64,000 bases of DNA, from positions 806,001 through 870,000 of the forward strand of contig JBCAML010000003.1 of the NCBI GenBank assembly GCA_038503075.1, read 5' to 3'. Below are positions 35,615 to 47,680 of this stretch, piece after piece; within the stretch, counting starts at the first letter, position 1, and each line of letters opens with the position of its first letter. The notes beneath the pieces were generated by a model. That model saw only the letters and a program-made list of their open reading frames with translations, had not been told where the DNA came from and did no database searches. The DNA is from Gyromitra esculenta. Lineage: Eukaryota; Ascomycota; Pezizomycetes; Pezizales; Discinaceae. Position numbers and translations under genes: made by a program.

Positions 35615-36305
35615 ATATGAGTATAGCCTCTAGTAACTTTGACTGGTTGGGAGTGAAATAGGGAATATAAAGAGAGAGATGGCGTATCATATTCTTGTCC
35701 TGGGCTGTTTATGGCTATCGCTGTGGTATCTTATATTTTACTTTCGGAGGGGAAGGCGTCTAGTATGCTTGCGAAATATTTCGATCATTTTCAATGTATG
35801 GGCACTTTTCTGTTCCTTATTTTCGTTCAATTTTGGGTTTGGTCACCTCAGCAGGAGTGCACTCGAGAAAAGAAAAAAAAGCGCTGCATTCACGGAAAGT
35901 GTTTAGTTGAACTGTCATTTGACGGGGGATGAATAGTCCCTGGCAACCGTTACTACGAAGTTTTAGAGAAACACTCAAAGTAAGGAAAATAGGTCCACAC
36001 CATACAGGGCATGCAATAGAAAACTGTAAATTAGGGTTCGAGAAATCCAAAGTTATCTCTCTCAAGTTATATCTATCTTTTGTGGTGATAAGCAGTATTC
36101 CGCCTTCCCATGGGTATTCTAGCATGATCCTCGGTGCTAGGGCCATTTCTGTATTAATACGGTTACTGAAATAGGATGCGGCTGAAAAAAAACTGGACGC
36201 CAAGAACTTGGACGACGTTGAACGAAAATAAAACCCAATGTCTGAATTTTGAGACCGACTCAATCTTTCTTAATTGGCTTGAATCCAACCTCAATTTACA
36301 TTAAG
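35615..36305. other. intergenic between CHZ1 and RIX1
   Basis: About 690 bp: CHZ1 3' UTR and the RIX1 promoter. Frames here (35679-36174 plus, 35817-36263 minus) show no family resemblance. Confidence 0.5.
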
Positions 36306-38899
36306 ATGCTACCATCAAAACAGAATAAGGGCGAAGACCCTACTACTGCTCTTCGGGCCATTACTTCACTCCTTGCGGCTGATGCTTCGCTTCCTGCACA
36401 CATTCCAACGATAATTTCGCTCCTCTATTCTTCTTCTGTCCTCGAATCTTGTAATGCTCTCGCAGCTGCCAACGGCGCCAACGCTCAAAAACGGAAATCT
36501 GCAGGTACAGCAGAAGATGCGGAGGTCTTGCTTCACAAATACAAAACGAGGGTTTCCTCGCTACTCCAGAGCAAGACACCACAAGCCCGATGGAGTGGAG
36601 TTGTGCTAGCAAAGGCGTCCCTAGAAACTAGTTTTGAGTGTTTGGCAAACCATGGAGGGGTTTGGGTGCGGCTCTTAGTACCGTTGTTAGCGGTGAGGAA
36701 CGATTCCTGCCCTTTGCGCTAATATTACTGTGTTTATCCTCCGAACGATAGCAATGCTAATCTAACAATACACAGAGGCCGGAACCTCCTGCTACACACA
36801 AACTGGCCATCGCAGCCCTCACACGTGTGTTCACAGCACTAACCGCCGATAAACCCACTTTAATCCGCGAGATTGTCGCTCCCAACCTCCCAGCAACCAT
36901 CGGACACCTCTTAAATTTCTGCTCAATTTCTGATCTATCATCCTTAATACCGGAAACCGAAATTCTTGCTCCTGCACTCGAAGCGCTCCGCGATATCCTT
37001 CAATTCCATCCAGTAACATTTAGGCCCTTCGCCCAAAAGATGCACACTCTGATTCTTTTAGTCCTTTCTTCTTTCACTTCAGGTGAAGAGGAGAGACTGG
37101 CTAGAGAAATATTTGCCCTGCTGCATTTATGTGCCTCTGGCTCTTCTCGAGGAACTATACTCACAAGTGCCGATTCCAACTCAGGATCGTCAGGGAACAA
37201 AGCAACCGCCGTGGCAGATGGATGGGCTCAAGGGTTCAAAGCCGTTATTCAAGATACGCACTCTACATTAAACGCACTCTTTAGAAGCGTCTCGGAGGAC
37301 AACGACTATAGTCACTCCGGAGATGTTGGTGGGCAAGCAAACGAGAGAGAGACAACAAGAGAGGTTACTGGTAGATCCACATTAGGGTTAATGGATTGGA
37401 AAGGCATTATGGAAGGTGTGGAAAGAGTTGCTGTATTGCTTCGGCTATTGCAGTCCTTCTTCACGCTCCCATCGACAGCGCAAGTTTCAATTCCGATTGG
37501 TCAGTTAATGGATCTCACAACGAGGATATTTAGCGTAACCCCGTCAACTGCACAAATTAACGCTGCTGTGGAGAGGGCGGAAAGGGAACTTGTGTTTATG
37601 AGGTTACCCGAATTACATAGAAATGCATTGGACCTGATATCAACCGTCGTGGAGAGGCTGGGTGGGTTGTTCTCGCCTTTCGTGTTCTTAGTTGTGGAAC
37701 AGATTGCGTATGTCTTCAGTGAGAGCAGCTGGAATACCGAAACCAAGATTTCTGTGTATCGCCTCCTCAATTCTCTACTAGATAATTTCGGCACGGGACT
37801 AGCGAAAACAGTAGTCTACTCTATCCACTCAATTCTAGCGATCACCTGCGATGACCTCCTTCCACGACCTCCGCTAACTGCTACAACGAACCACCTCGCT
37901 GCAAAACTGGGAAAGCAGCAGAGAAATCCAAACGGAAACACGGGCGGTCAAAGTTTCCACGCCGACGCTTTTCTCTCCGTTATACCAGTAGGTAAATTCC
38001 TCCTTCCCGGACTTATCGCTGCCGCGAAATCCCTACTTGCAATGGCGCTCGCGAAACTGCCAACTGCATATATCCGCTCCGAGCTTCGGACAAAGATGGA
38101 GAGAACGGCCGTGTTGACAGGGAATACGGAAGCGATGCTTGCGAGTGTACTTTTCCCACCAGCGGGGGCGAAGAGGGGAGGAAGTATTTTGCCGCATCTT
38201 GTGGGTACTAGTTCAGGCAAAGGCCTGATAATGGAAGGGATTGTGAGACCAAGGCTGCCAATTGCGTGGACTACGAAGGGGAAGTGTGAGTGTGAGGCTG
38301 GGGATGATGATGATGATGAGATGGAGGATATGGGAGAGGAGGAGGAGGAGGAGGAAGAGGAAGAGGAAGAGGAAGAGGAAGAGGAAGAAAATGAGGAAGA
38401 AAATGAGGTGCAAGTAGTAGATCCGCTTGGTTCTAGCAAAAATCCATACACCGAAGAATCGCTGGCGGAGGAGTCGCCCTACAAACGCCAGAAAATGGAC
38501 CTGAGGACGCAGACGAATACCGTGAAGAAGCAAGCAGATATCGTGAATACCAGCGGCGAGGCAGCACTAAAATCAAGAGGATACCTGAATGATCCCACAA
38601 CCCACAGCCAGAAGCAAGCTGGGACAGATTTTGAGCTTGAAATACAGCCAGTACTCGTAGAATCATCTGCTCAAACTACGCCAGTATCAAGCATAACTGC
38701 TATTTCATCCTCGGCCACCATGGTATCCAGCACTCTAGCTGCAAAATCTATGGAAGTAAAGCAGAAAAGAGTGGAGGTAACAAAAACTGCAACATTCAGT
38801 AGGAACGGGGATAGCGATGATGATATGGAAATTCCTGAGATTTTTATAGGGGACAGCAGCAGTGAAACTGAAGACGATGAAGACGAGGGTGGGGATTAG
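36306..38899 (+). CDS. RIX1: pre-rRNA-processing protein RIX1
   Basis: RIX1 (IPI2) is a scaffold of the Rix1-Ipi complex, which acts in the nucleolus and nucleoplasm on ITS2 processing and late maturation of the 60S pre-ribosome. Exons 36306-36692 and 36776-38899, one 83-bp intron with a CTAAC branch, 836 aa. The conserved N-terminal helical region has LLHKYKTRVSSLLQ, RWSGVVLAKA, GVWVRLLVPLLA and, after the intron, RPEPPATHKLAIAALTRVF. The C-terminal third holds a Glu-only tract coded by tandem GAG/GAA (about 38333-38405), a basic KRQK segment and an acidic tail (SSETEDDEDEGGD). The frame is open upstream to a TTG at 36249, but ATG 36306 is the first Met and fits the family. Yeast Rix1 is about 760 aa. 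Confidence 0.9.
38333..38405 (+). repeat. GAG/GAA trinucleotide repeat inside RIX1
   Basis: A tandem run of Glu codons, GAG blocks followed by alternating GAA/GAG, coding the acidic tract. Length variation between strains is expected. Confidence 0.85.
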
Positions 38900-41800
38900 A
38901 GAAAATTTTTGTGTAGATATAAGTTTCGTACATAATATGCCATGGGTTAGGAAAACAGCAAGGTTGTAGAACATGCAACCATAAATTACAAAGGTTTGAG
39001 GAAGTACAGGAACAGAGGTCACCAGGAATTGTGATATATAAAGAATTGTGATAAAGTATCGTTGATAAGCGAAGGGCAATGTGTTAGGGCTTAGGACACC
39101 CTCGAAACCCGTTTATTATACAGGCTATTTGACTCCATGATTTATTCTAGACCAGCGAATCGAGGTAGATCTTTGAATGGGCTGCTATAAGCTTATAGAG
39201 CCGGAGTAGAAGGGCCACTCATAGACTAAGGTAGACACAGGTCAAATTCTATGATATAACCTTATATGTATCAGTTTTAAGCTCATTCCCATCCCTTATG
39301 TATACTACCAGGGTGATACTCCACGGTGCATAGCAAGTTGCACGAGAGAGGCTAGGTACGAGACTACATCAATGTTATTCCTTTTTGTTCTTATCGGCTT
39401 TCTGCAGTTATCCTTAAATAAAATAGAGATGAGATTCGGGGGTGGCTGGGTGCTTGTGATGATTAACTTGAACTAGGCGCCAAAAGTCGAGGCGACGAAG
39501 CTTTACTATGCTTCTTCATAAGTCTAAATATCTAAAGCTATTACTAGCCGCTCTAGCGACTAATGGTGAAGCTTTTCCGTCCAGCTTTTACCTCGATACC
39601 TCAACCCAATTCAAGCTTGCCGTAGGTTTTTGTGACCATGAGGGACGGATTTGTGGAAGCGACACGAACGTAGAGAATGCGGATTCTATTAGCCTTTACG
39701 ACCACAAGATAACCTTGAAGGAGAGAAATGTGATTAATTACCTAGATTGATAGTTTGAAAGAAAAGTCTTGACAGAGCCACTGAACTGACCATGGGTGTT
39801 ATAAAATCTAGAGAGAACGAAGCACTCTAGCCCAACAGAGTTTTCAGGTTACTACAAAATTTTATTTATCTTTTTCAAAAATTTAGATAGAGGCTGCACC
39901 CCTCAAGATCGGAAGGATTTCTCAAAAGGATGCACTGTCGCCCTTTCAGCCGTCGTAAATATAATCTTGGCGGTGACTCACCCTGAAGCGAATGCAAACT
40001 GTCCGTTGCTTAATTCATTGATTTAGTACTACCTTAAACGTTATCTCTTCCTCATTAAAAGGATAAGCAGTTATGTACTTTTCCCAGTGGCCCGATCGGT
40101 AACTATGGTTTAAATATAAGATTCGATTCCAGACCAACCAGTTTACGAACATAGTCATATAAATTGCCGCAATGATACAGCTAAAGCCCACACAAACCTA
40201 GCTTAAATTGCTTCTTGGAGTGATACATCTAGTTTCATAGATATCAGGATTTACGTTATCATTATTGGGATGGCTTTGGTGGCCATGGATGCCGGGTGCA
40301 GACGGTTTTTTTTACATCAGGGATCACCCTGATCACAATCCTAACAAAATATATGCATAGAAGGCTGAAGGCAATAAATAGTAACTCTAGAGTTTTTACG
40401 GAATTAGTATGCCGTATTGATACTCTGCCAAAGAATGCGAGCAAAGATGCCGAATATAGCGAGTGCACGCATAATTCAACTGCTAAAAAATACATACCCA
40501 GAGAAAGATCAAGTAATATAGATAAATACTTCTCCGCCGAAAAAACACCCGCACCTCCCAGGCTCTCAATTCGCTAGAAATTGGTACACGCATATATATA
40601 TATATAAGTAGAAAAGTAAAAGGGGACTTGTTGCAACCAAGAACAGATCATGTTTTATTTTTTAGCAAGCAGAAGTTTAAAGCTGGTCTATGTGATATTG
40701 CCACAGGACAATATTTCGTGGCATGTTCGGGGTTATAATATACACATAACTACAAACCTCTTATACATATAGCTCAAAATATAAAGTTAGGTGTGTTCAA
40801 CATGTATACGTAGTGAAGGAGGTTATCAGGACAAGCTGAGGTTGTTCTACTACCCGAATACCTTAAAAGTAAAACTTAGTAGAAATAAAGATACCAAGAT
40901 ATTTTTATAGGGAGTCACATAGTTCCAAGGGTTAGCAGCAACCCCCTTTACTCTTAGACCAGATTTCAGCTGCTAAATATCGAGTGATATTTTATGAGCG
41001 TCAAGTCTGACGTAATCTCTAGCTAACTTAGAATAATCAAAAACAGAGCATTAGCAAAGTGGCGCTTATCTATTCATGAACCTTAAATGTGCAGAAGTTC
41101 ACCGAATCATCGTGGCACCCACTTCCAACCTATACACACCTCAGGTGACTCATGGTCATGCCGTAGTTACATTATGACTCTTTGTGATTAGGGATCATAT
41201 TATGGTTAGTGTTTTTTTCTTCACACTTTCCGGGGAATCTACCGATTTGTTTAAACCCCTAAAACTAAGCTAAGAAAACCCTCCACTCTTCCTTTGCAAT
41301 TGATATATTATAATATTTACTGCATGATATGGTACTCGTAGCTAGAGAGTTCCATTATCTATTTCGTTAGCCAAGAGAGAAACTACAATAAACATTTTCA
41401 CATACTGGAGACGCCAATCTAGTTTGCTGTCCAAAAAATCACTCTAGAGGCATTTTACACGTAGCCTAAGCTTAAGCCAAGAAATTTCGCTCCCTGTACA
41501 GTATAGTACGCTGCACACACCCAAACTAAAGTCAAGAAAGTTATAGTGTCAAGCAAGGCACGTAGGCTCCAGGCGGAGCATACTACAATGCCATACACCA
41601 ATAGAGCTGTCGGAAGAAAAATCTTCAATCTTGGCAATTAGGTTTCATAGGTATGTACTCAGCCCCACAGCTTCGTCGCCAAAATTTTCCCTGCAGAGCA
41701 AAAGTGATAAGATTTAAGGATACATACAACACTAAACCCCAGTATTTTCAGATAACTACGCCAAAGGTACCACGACCTTTCGCAAATAAAAAACGTTTAT

Positions 41801-42840
41801 CAGGCAAAACACAAGGCACTAATAAATCAATGATCGAGAGATATGTTCGAATTTTTTTTTCATCCATCAACTATGATATTCTGGGCCATATAAGATACGT
41901 GGTCATCAGTTTTGGTCGGAACCCCAAGGCTATGGGGCTTTGACTTGGGAGCACAAACTTTGGTGGTACATAAATAAACTAGATGGTGCTGCTGTTACAC
42001 ATGGACGCACTGATGGTTGCACTCACACACCTGCATAAACCGACATAGCCAACTTCATATTATAATTTCTTTTGTGACAGGCATTCTTCCCTTTCGAAGC
42101 CCCACGATTTTATCGGCGTCGTTGAGCAGACCAACTATTCGCAGTGCTTGTCTCGTAGTCTTTACATCCTTACATGAGCCAAGCCTGCAAGCTCTGCTCA
42201 ATGATATATGGGGTAGCGGCCGGATAGCGAACAGGGGCAGGCTTAGCAAGGGCTGTTGAGAGGGTACTTGTTTCTGGTAATCCTGCAACCTCTTAATAGT
42301 CTGTGTGTATCTAGATTATAGTCCCCCAAAATTCAGTACCCTATTCATAGTCCTGTACTCTCTCAATAGTACTTGGCAAGCCCTATTCCTGTTCGCCATC
42401 CGCCGCTCTAATGACTGATTTTAGAGTTGCCATTCTCATTGATCGCCTAATCGTCTGGGATACTTTTATTGCCTGAGTATATATATGCGAATAGCTACTC
42501 AACTCTGTGACCGGAGCTACTTAGGACGGTAAACTACGTTAGTCTAGATCTATAGTGTGCTAGTTCGTCTCGTAATCACTCGATTAACCAAGACGTCTTC
42601 TCGATAGTAGGTTGGAACTCGTTGGTGTGTCCTGCTGTAGAGCTGAAAATATTGAGAATGAAGAACGAGTAGTACGATGCGATATCGATCTGTGCAATGC
42701 CTATTTTACTCATGCTTTATAAGAGCTAAATACGGAATGTTTGTTTTCATCCCAATTGGTAGCCTACCCCAATGTCCTTAAGCCATCTCTTGGCACTAGA
42801 TTTGAGAACGCCCTCAATCGCTGTTTAGCGCTTAATTATA

Positions 42841-42862
42841 GATAGATAGATAGATAGATATA
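42841..42862. repeat. GATA microsatellite
   Basis: Five tandem GATA units, followed by TATATC. Confidence 0.75.
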
Positions 42863-43800
42863 TCATTCACGCGTACTTAATTATAGTATCAAAGTATAAT
42901 ATATCTCCTATATGCAGCCAGCATAGTGAAAACGTGAAGAATTGCCCAATAAGATAACAGGAGACGTTTGTCTGTGGCTACGTGTAGCTAGTAGTACCGT
43001 ACCAACTTGGAAAATTTGTCAAAGCTGGACAATACAATCGCAACCCATGACGTTTAATTACGAATCCAATAGGATATTTACTAGCTTTGCAAATCATGAG
43101 TCCACAAGCCAACACGTACACTAGTGCCTACATACGCACAAGGTGACTCTCTACATTATTCAATAGAACTGTCCGCTTTGTGACACATACGAATCATTGA
43201 TTTCAGTAAGGATACTAACTATCTCACGGATAGCGACTTCAAATTTCTCGTTAGCTGAACGAATAATAACTCTCCTAACCCTCAGGAGAACTGAGGCGCA
43301 GCCAACTTAATTCCATCGAGCAATCGAAAAAACTAGGGCTAGGATTCCCCTTCGTCCATTTGGAGTGATTCTATCCTCAAATTTGTTAATAGAATATTGA
43401 AACTCGGGCTACAGGTGGGTATTGACAGGCTCAATGAGTGCACATGGCTGTAGGATCTGCAACGAAAACATCGAGGTTAAGAATTTATGCCTAAAGTAGA
43501 AGCCTGAATTCTGTTAGAAGTTCCCAGTTAAATTTAGTTGACACAAGGATATTAGAGCGTCGGTTACCAAACACTCCTAGGCTGCTACTTGCCAAAAGCT
43601 GATAGTAAATGACAGCCCTTTTCCAGCCGCATCGCTCCAATTGCATATACCCAGTAATATCCTAGATATTATACGCACGATCTGTATTAAGTGCTATTTA
43701 TTCTAAGAATAGGTCTCAAGCTGAGGTTTATTCGTCTGTCTTGTTGACTGGGCCGATCCAATCATCCAAACCCATTGTCGAGTATTCCCCTCTCGTCAAA

Positions 43801-43808
43801 GTATTTAA
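43801..43808 (+). promoter_or_regulatory. TATA-like box of the secreted cysteine-rich-repeat gene
   Basis: TATTTAAT lies about 135 bp upstream of the ATG at 43940. Spacing fits a core promoter with a short 5' UTR; not proven. Confidence 0.35.
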
Positions 43809-43939
43809 TACAAGCTTCTGCGCCTGATTTCAGTTCCGTATCCACAGCATTTAGACGTACTTTCCTCAACCCCCAAATTCAAACCACCTCGGTATCAATT
43901 GCCTTTGAATCACTTTGAAATCAAAACCAAGAGCCAAAA

Positions 43940-45160
43940 ATGGCAGAAAAGTCTATTTTCATGAGATTCTTCCTCTTTCTCTCTTGCATCACCCTTGCTC
44001 TCGCCGGGCACGCAGCCCCCGACAAGAACTCTCTCCTGTTCTACGATCTTATCTCAGGTCCGGAGCTTGCTATCGCCAAAGGCCTAGGGTATACAACTGT
44101 CGTGTTGACCGCCACCCAATGGAATGAGTTAACTGCGGCCGACGTTTCAACTTATAAGGCGATTGTCCTTGGTGATCCTGACCAGGACAACGACACTCCG
44201 CTCGCGGTTCCTGTCCTAAATCGTGATGTTTGGTCCCCTGTGATTCTTGGGAACATAGTGATTATTGGCACTGATCCCGCGAGTCATGGTGGCCCGGGGA
44301 CTGGTGCAGATCAGTTAATGAAGAGTGCGATTGCCTTTGCTGCTGATGACTCGAAGACTGGACTATATGTCGCGCTCTCGGAATACTATGGCTACGTAGA
44401 CGATACCACAGTGCCATTACTCGATCAATTCGGTGAATTCAGAGTCCGTGGTAACCTCGACTGTTACAATAAGGCCCACATTGTTGTTCTTGGTGATGCA
44501 GTAAAGGGTTTGACTGATCCGTTACTGAGCAATTGGGGCTGCTCTGTGCATGAGCTATTCCTCAAGTTCCCCGAAGGCCCTGGACAATTCGTTCCACTCG
44601 CAATCGCTCAAGACTTCAAGGATTCGGATTTTGGTATCAGAAACTTCTCCGATGGCTCCAGTGGTCTTCCATATATCATCTCTCGTGGTGCCCCCCCCAT
44701 CAACTGCGGAAATGGAAAGCTCGACTATGGCGAGGAATGTGATGACGGCAATACCGCAAACGGTGATGGATGTTCGTACAACTGCCTGATCGAAAACCCT
44801 GGTGGTACTGGTCCAGGGGGTCCTATCACCGGCCCCACCAAAGGTTGCAATACTTGTGATGCAACAGTTGGTTTCAACAAATGCGACGTTACGACAGGAT
44901 GCTCGAACACTCCTTACGGAACTATGTGTGCGTGTCGCCCAGGATTCCGAGCCGACGCTCCTGGAGACGACCTTAGTAAGCACTGGCGTTTGCAGTGGTC
45001 TCTTCCGGGTCATGAGCATCGCGTGTACGTTAAGCCAGGAGTGGTCTGTAATACGCTATGTGACCACTGGGAGCTTGGTGCCGCTGGCTGTACTGAAGTT
45101 TCGATCGGAAAATGCAAGATTGGATCTGGGTCAGGTACCAACACAACTACGTGTTACTAG
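43940..45160 (+). CDS. secreted protein with Myxococcus-type cysteine-rich repeat (DUF4215)
   Basis: A 406-aa single-exon gene. Residues 1-23 are a clear signal peptide (FMRFFLFLSCITLALAG). Residues 30-250 look like an alpha/beta fold (LLFYDLISGPELAIAKGLG, YKAIVLGDPDQDND, GNIVIIGTDPASHGG) that loosely recalls glutamine-amidotransferase or ThuA-like folds, without a catalytic Cys I can point to. C256 starts a DUF4215 repeat: CGNGKLDYGEECDDGN, then GDGCSYNC. A Gly/Pro/Thr linker and a second Cys-rich region follow (CNTCDATVGFNKCDVTTGC, CACRPGF), EGF-like in spacing. The ligand or substrate is unknown. An 8-C homopolymer at about 44691-44698 codes for APP and is a slippage-prone site. It was probably chosen for export to wall or medium; function is not assigned. 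Confidence 0.85.
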   Translation: MAEKSIFMRFFLFLSCITLALAGHAAPDKNSLLFYDLISGPELAIAKGLGYTTVVLTATQWNELTAADVSTYKAIVLGDPDQDNDTPLAVPVLNRDVWSPVILGNIVIIGTDPASHGGPGTGADQLMKSAIAFAADDSKTGLYVALSEYYGYVDDTTVPLLDQFGEFRVRGNLDCYNKAHIVVLGDAVKGLTDPLLSNWGCSVHELFLKFPEGPGQFVPLAIAQDFKDSDFGIRNFSDGSSGLPYIISRGAPPINCGNGKLDYGEECDDGNTANGDGCSYNCLIENPGGTGPGGPITGPTKGCNTCDATVGFNKCDVTTGCSNTPYGTMCACRPGFRADAPGDDLSKHWRLQWSLPGHEHRVYVKPGVVCNTLCDHWELGAAGCTEVSIGKCKIGSGSGTNTTTCY

Positions 45161-45535
45161 ACGGTGATCGAAGGCAGTGACGGAAATTCAGGAGAAAGAA
45201 ACTCTGCAAATGTTTTCATTTTATCATCTTTGTTCAAGAGTGTGCAAATTTTTAAATTCATACAATCTCTACTTTTCGATTGGATGACATATGTTCAGGG
45301 ATTACGGGAATGGGCTGGTGACTGTTTTCTAAACTTACTTTCACTTGTCTCGTTTTGTTGGGTCGCCTCAGTTTCCTTACCACATCTTTTTCTACTTTAC
45401 AATTGAAAATAATACCCGAATTGATCACATGGTTAGGGTATTTGTCATAGAGCCAATTAAAACGAAACTATTCTAGAATTATTTAAGCGAATACCTTCGA
45501 GCCAATGAGATTGTAGCAATTATAGCAACATAATA
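45161..45535. other. 3' flank of the secreted-protein gene
   Basis: T-rich 3' UTR-like sequence; no further feature. Confidence 0.4.
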
Positions 45536-45917
45536 TGGGTGACAATCAGCGAAAACCCCGTAGCAATGAAGTAGCACCAAAAGAGACGGTCTTATTCAAG
45601 AAGTATAGAATCTAGTGAAGAACACTTTAGAACCTTCAGAATTAATTTTTCAACCTTTTTCAAATGTTGGATGGTTGTGAAAACCCAAAACTGAAGATTC
45701 AATGATTTGGTCTTGGCTTGTTTTAAATGCACAAACAGTTCCAAATTTCTTTTCCGACCTTATAAAATGCTAAGACCTCAAACTTATTTTATTGGGTGTT
45801 TGGGTCCTCAAATCCATCAATGTGAGCTCATTTGATGTAGCTAAGAAATATCTTTAAATGGTATTTTCTCAAAACCCTTCACAACGACGCTACGGGGTTT
45901 TCGCTGACTGTCACCCA
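45536..45917. mobile_element. 382-bp TA-flanked inverted-repeat element
   Basis: Terminal inverted repeats of about 30 bp, left TGGGTGACAATCAGCGAAAA, right ending TTTTCGCTGACTGTCACCCA, with one A/G difference in the first 30 bases. TA is at 45534-45535 and 45918-45919. The interior has no transposase frame. It is a non-autonomous DNA transposon or MITE. Confidence 0.8.
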
Positions 45918-47680
45918 TATATGTGTGTCAGTACTTGACTCTGAGCTGGCCAGCCCCAATTGGGCTTGGCTTGTTTCTGTAGTTTACTTCACCAAGCCAT
46001 TTTGGCCAGTGAAAAATTGCTTGGAGTCTGAAATGCAGGTATCGTTTCAAAGCACCTCCAGTTTCACATCACCGATTCTCAGTCACTATTTATCACTCGG
46101 ATACGCGAAATCCTCGAACGCTGTAATATTGGGGACGATCGAGATCGATTGCTTGCTTGCTAGAGGTGGACATACGGCCCCTATCTAAATATCTCTCTCG
46201 GGTGCCCGTGTGCCCGCGTTCTCGGGTACCTGTCTCTCAATCACTTCCGACTCCGAAAGCCAAGCCCCGTATTAGGAAGCATCTTCAACATTAAACAAAC
46301 AGTACATACGCGTTGTTTGTTTGTTTGTTTGCTTGTTTATTCATTAAGTACATTCAGCCCGCAGGTTATGGAACTCTTCGCAAAGCCCAAAATCAAAACT
46401 CAAAAACCAAAAAAAATGAAAAACAAATAAAACATTAGACAACATAACCATGGCCTTAACTCACGCCTCAGAGAAAAAACTACTCCTTATACCATCGCTC
46501 TCCTAACCTCCCCCTCACCACCTTTCTCCTCCGTTTCTCATCCCCTTACTAAGAGGGCTGAGCTTCAACAATGCCGTTCCTTCGGAAAGGCGGTTCCACT
46601 GCTTTAGCCTACCCACTTATTTCCAGATCTCTCATTCCTACTCTCACGATCTACATACGTGTTGTGGCATTTTATCAAAATTTATAGTCTACAAATTTTC
46701 AATGGACTCTTTAGAGAATGCCAGCATATATAATATAACGAAACTTTCACACCAAGGTGTGATAGCTAGGCATGTTATGTCAACGGTATCCCACATGAAG
46801 AAAGACACGAAAATTAGCGCTAAAGATTGAAGGCTGGGAGCAAGGCAGCCTTAAAACAACGACATATATACAATACTTGATCAATTACTAATATACACAT
46901 ATCGCCTAACGTTTTCTGCGTGTTTACTCCAAGCCTCACCAATATGAAAAGGGTTAGGTAAGATCGTTTCGACTCTTGAAAACCCCTTTATATAGAACAC
47001 CGAATAAACAACCCACAGCCCCTCGGTACCGAATAATCAATCTTGCAAAGAAAGGGCTCCTCTCTGAGCAAACATCTAGCCATACTGTATAGTGCCTTGA
47101 ACCAACACCGCATATCAGCATGTCATCGCCACTCATCTGTCATTAAGTATGCTTGAAGACTACTAATCCAAGTACCGCCAGCAGGAGGTTTGAGATTAGA
47201 AGCTTCAAGCCCATCTTGTGTCACTATAGATTCTGAGAGAGGATGGTTCTAAAGAGCCATTAGACAATACAAAAATGAGCGTGCCCTGCCTACATGTATC
47301 TGTTAGCATGCTGAAGCTCTGCACCTTTGATTAAGCAGAGACGTATTAAAGGAAGGAGGATCGATAAGCCTAGTAGAAGCTCAATAGACACCAATTCCCT
47401 GGTTCTTGAACGGAGCTTAATTAGAATTTCACTCAGTGATCACACAAGCACAATAAATGCATGTCATTGACCTAGTACCACAGCGAACTACCAATAAATG
47501 CTTGGGCATGAGCGTGGAAGAAAAAATTACACACAATAAATTGATAAGCCAGCTATCGAGTGCGGACCACAAAAATACAATATTAGTCTATAAAAGACCA
47601 CTAGTAGCATACGATACAGTAAATCCTAAACGTAAGAGAAAAAAGTCTCACCAAAAAAATAGGTCACAATAGGAATAAGG
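45918..47680. other. intergenic, no gene seen
   Basis: Holds a GTTT microsatellite (about 46,313-46,337) and a small palindrome CACACCAAGGTGTGA at about 46,749-46,763. The right end is the 3' flank of the RBM5/10-like gene. Confidence 0.45.
46313..46337. repeat. TTTG/GTTT microsatellite
   Basis: Five to six tandem tetranucleotide units with one G-to-C interruption (GTTTGCTTG). Confidence 0.75.

Larger units (their letters stand above)
38900..43939. other. 5 kb gene-poor region
   Basis: No firm gene. An 80-aa frame at 39508-39750 starts with ATG and has a hydrophobic N-terminus (LKLLLAALATNGEA), so it could be a small secreted protein, but there is no other support. A minus-strand frame at 42055-42288 encodes a coding-like stretch (TTRQALRIVGLLNDADKIVG) that I do not recognise and that may be a decayed gene. 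GATA and AT microsatellites lie at about 42,841-42,862 and 40,592-40,604. Confidence 0.4.

Noticed and set aside
37948..38451. 167-aa Ser-rich frame on the minus strand inside RIX1
   Set aside because: It is the antisense shadow of the GAG/GAA repeat and neighbouring codons of RIX1.
39508..39750. 80-aa frame with signal-peptide-like N-terminus
   Set aside because: Short, only two cysteines, no promoter or intron support; left as a note in the region entry.
40100..40145. Possible tRNA TPsiC region (GATTCGATTCCAGACC)
   Set aside because: The 3' CCAGACC has no complementary 5' acceptor arm.
41455..41637. 60-aa hydrophobic minus-strand frame
   Set aside because: TTG start, no homologue recognised, no context.
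44555..45019. 154-aa minus-strand frame
   Set aside because: Antisense to the secreted DUF4215 gene; mirrors its codons.
46749..46763. CACACCAAGGTGTGA palindrome as a transcription-factor operator
   Set aside because: Single occurrence with no gene positioned to use it.
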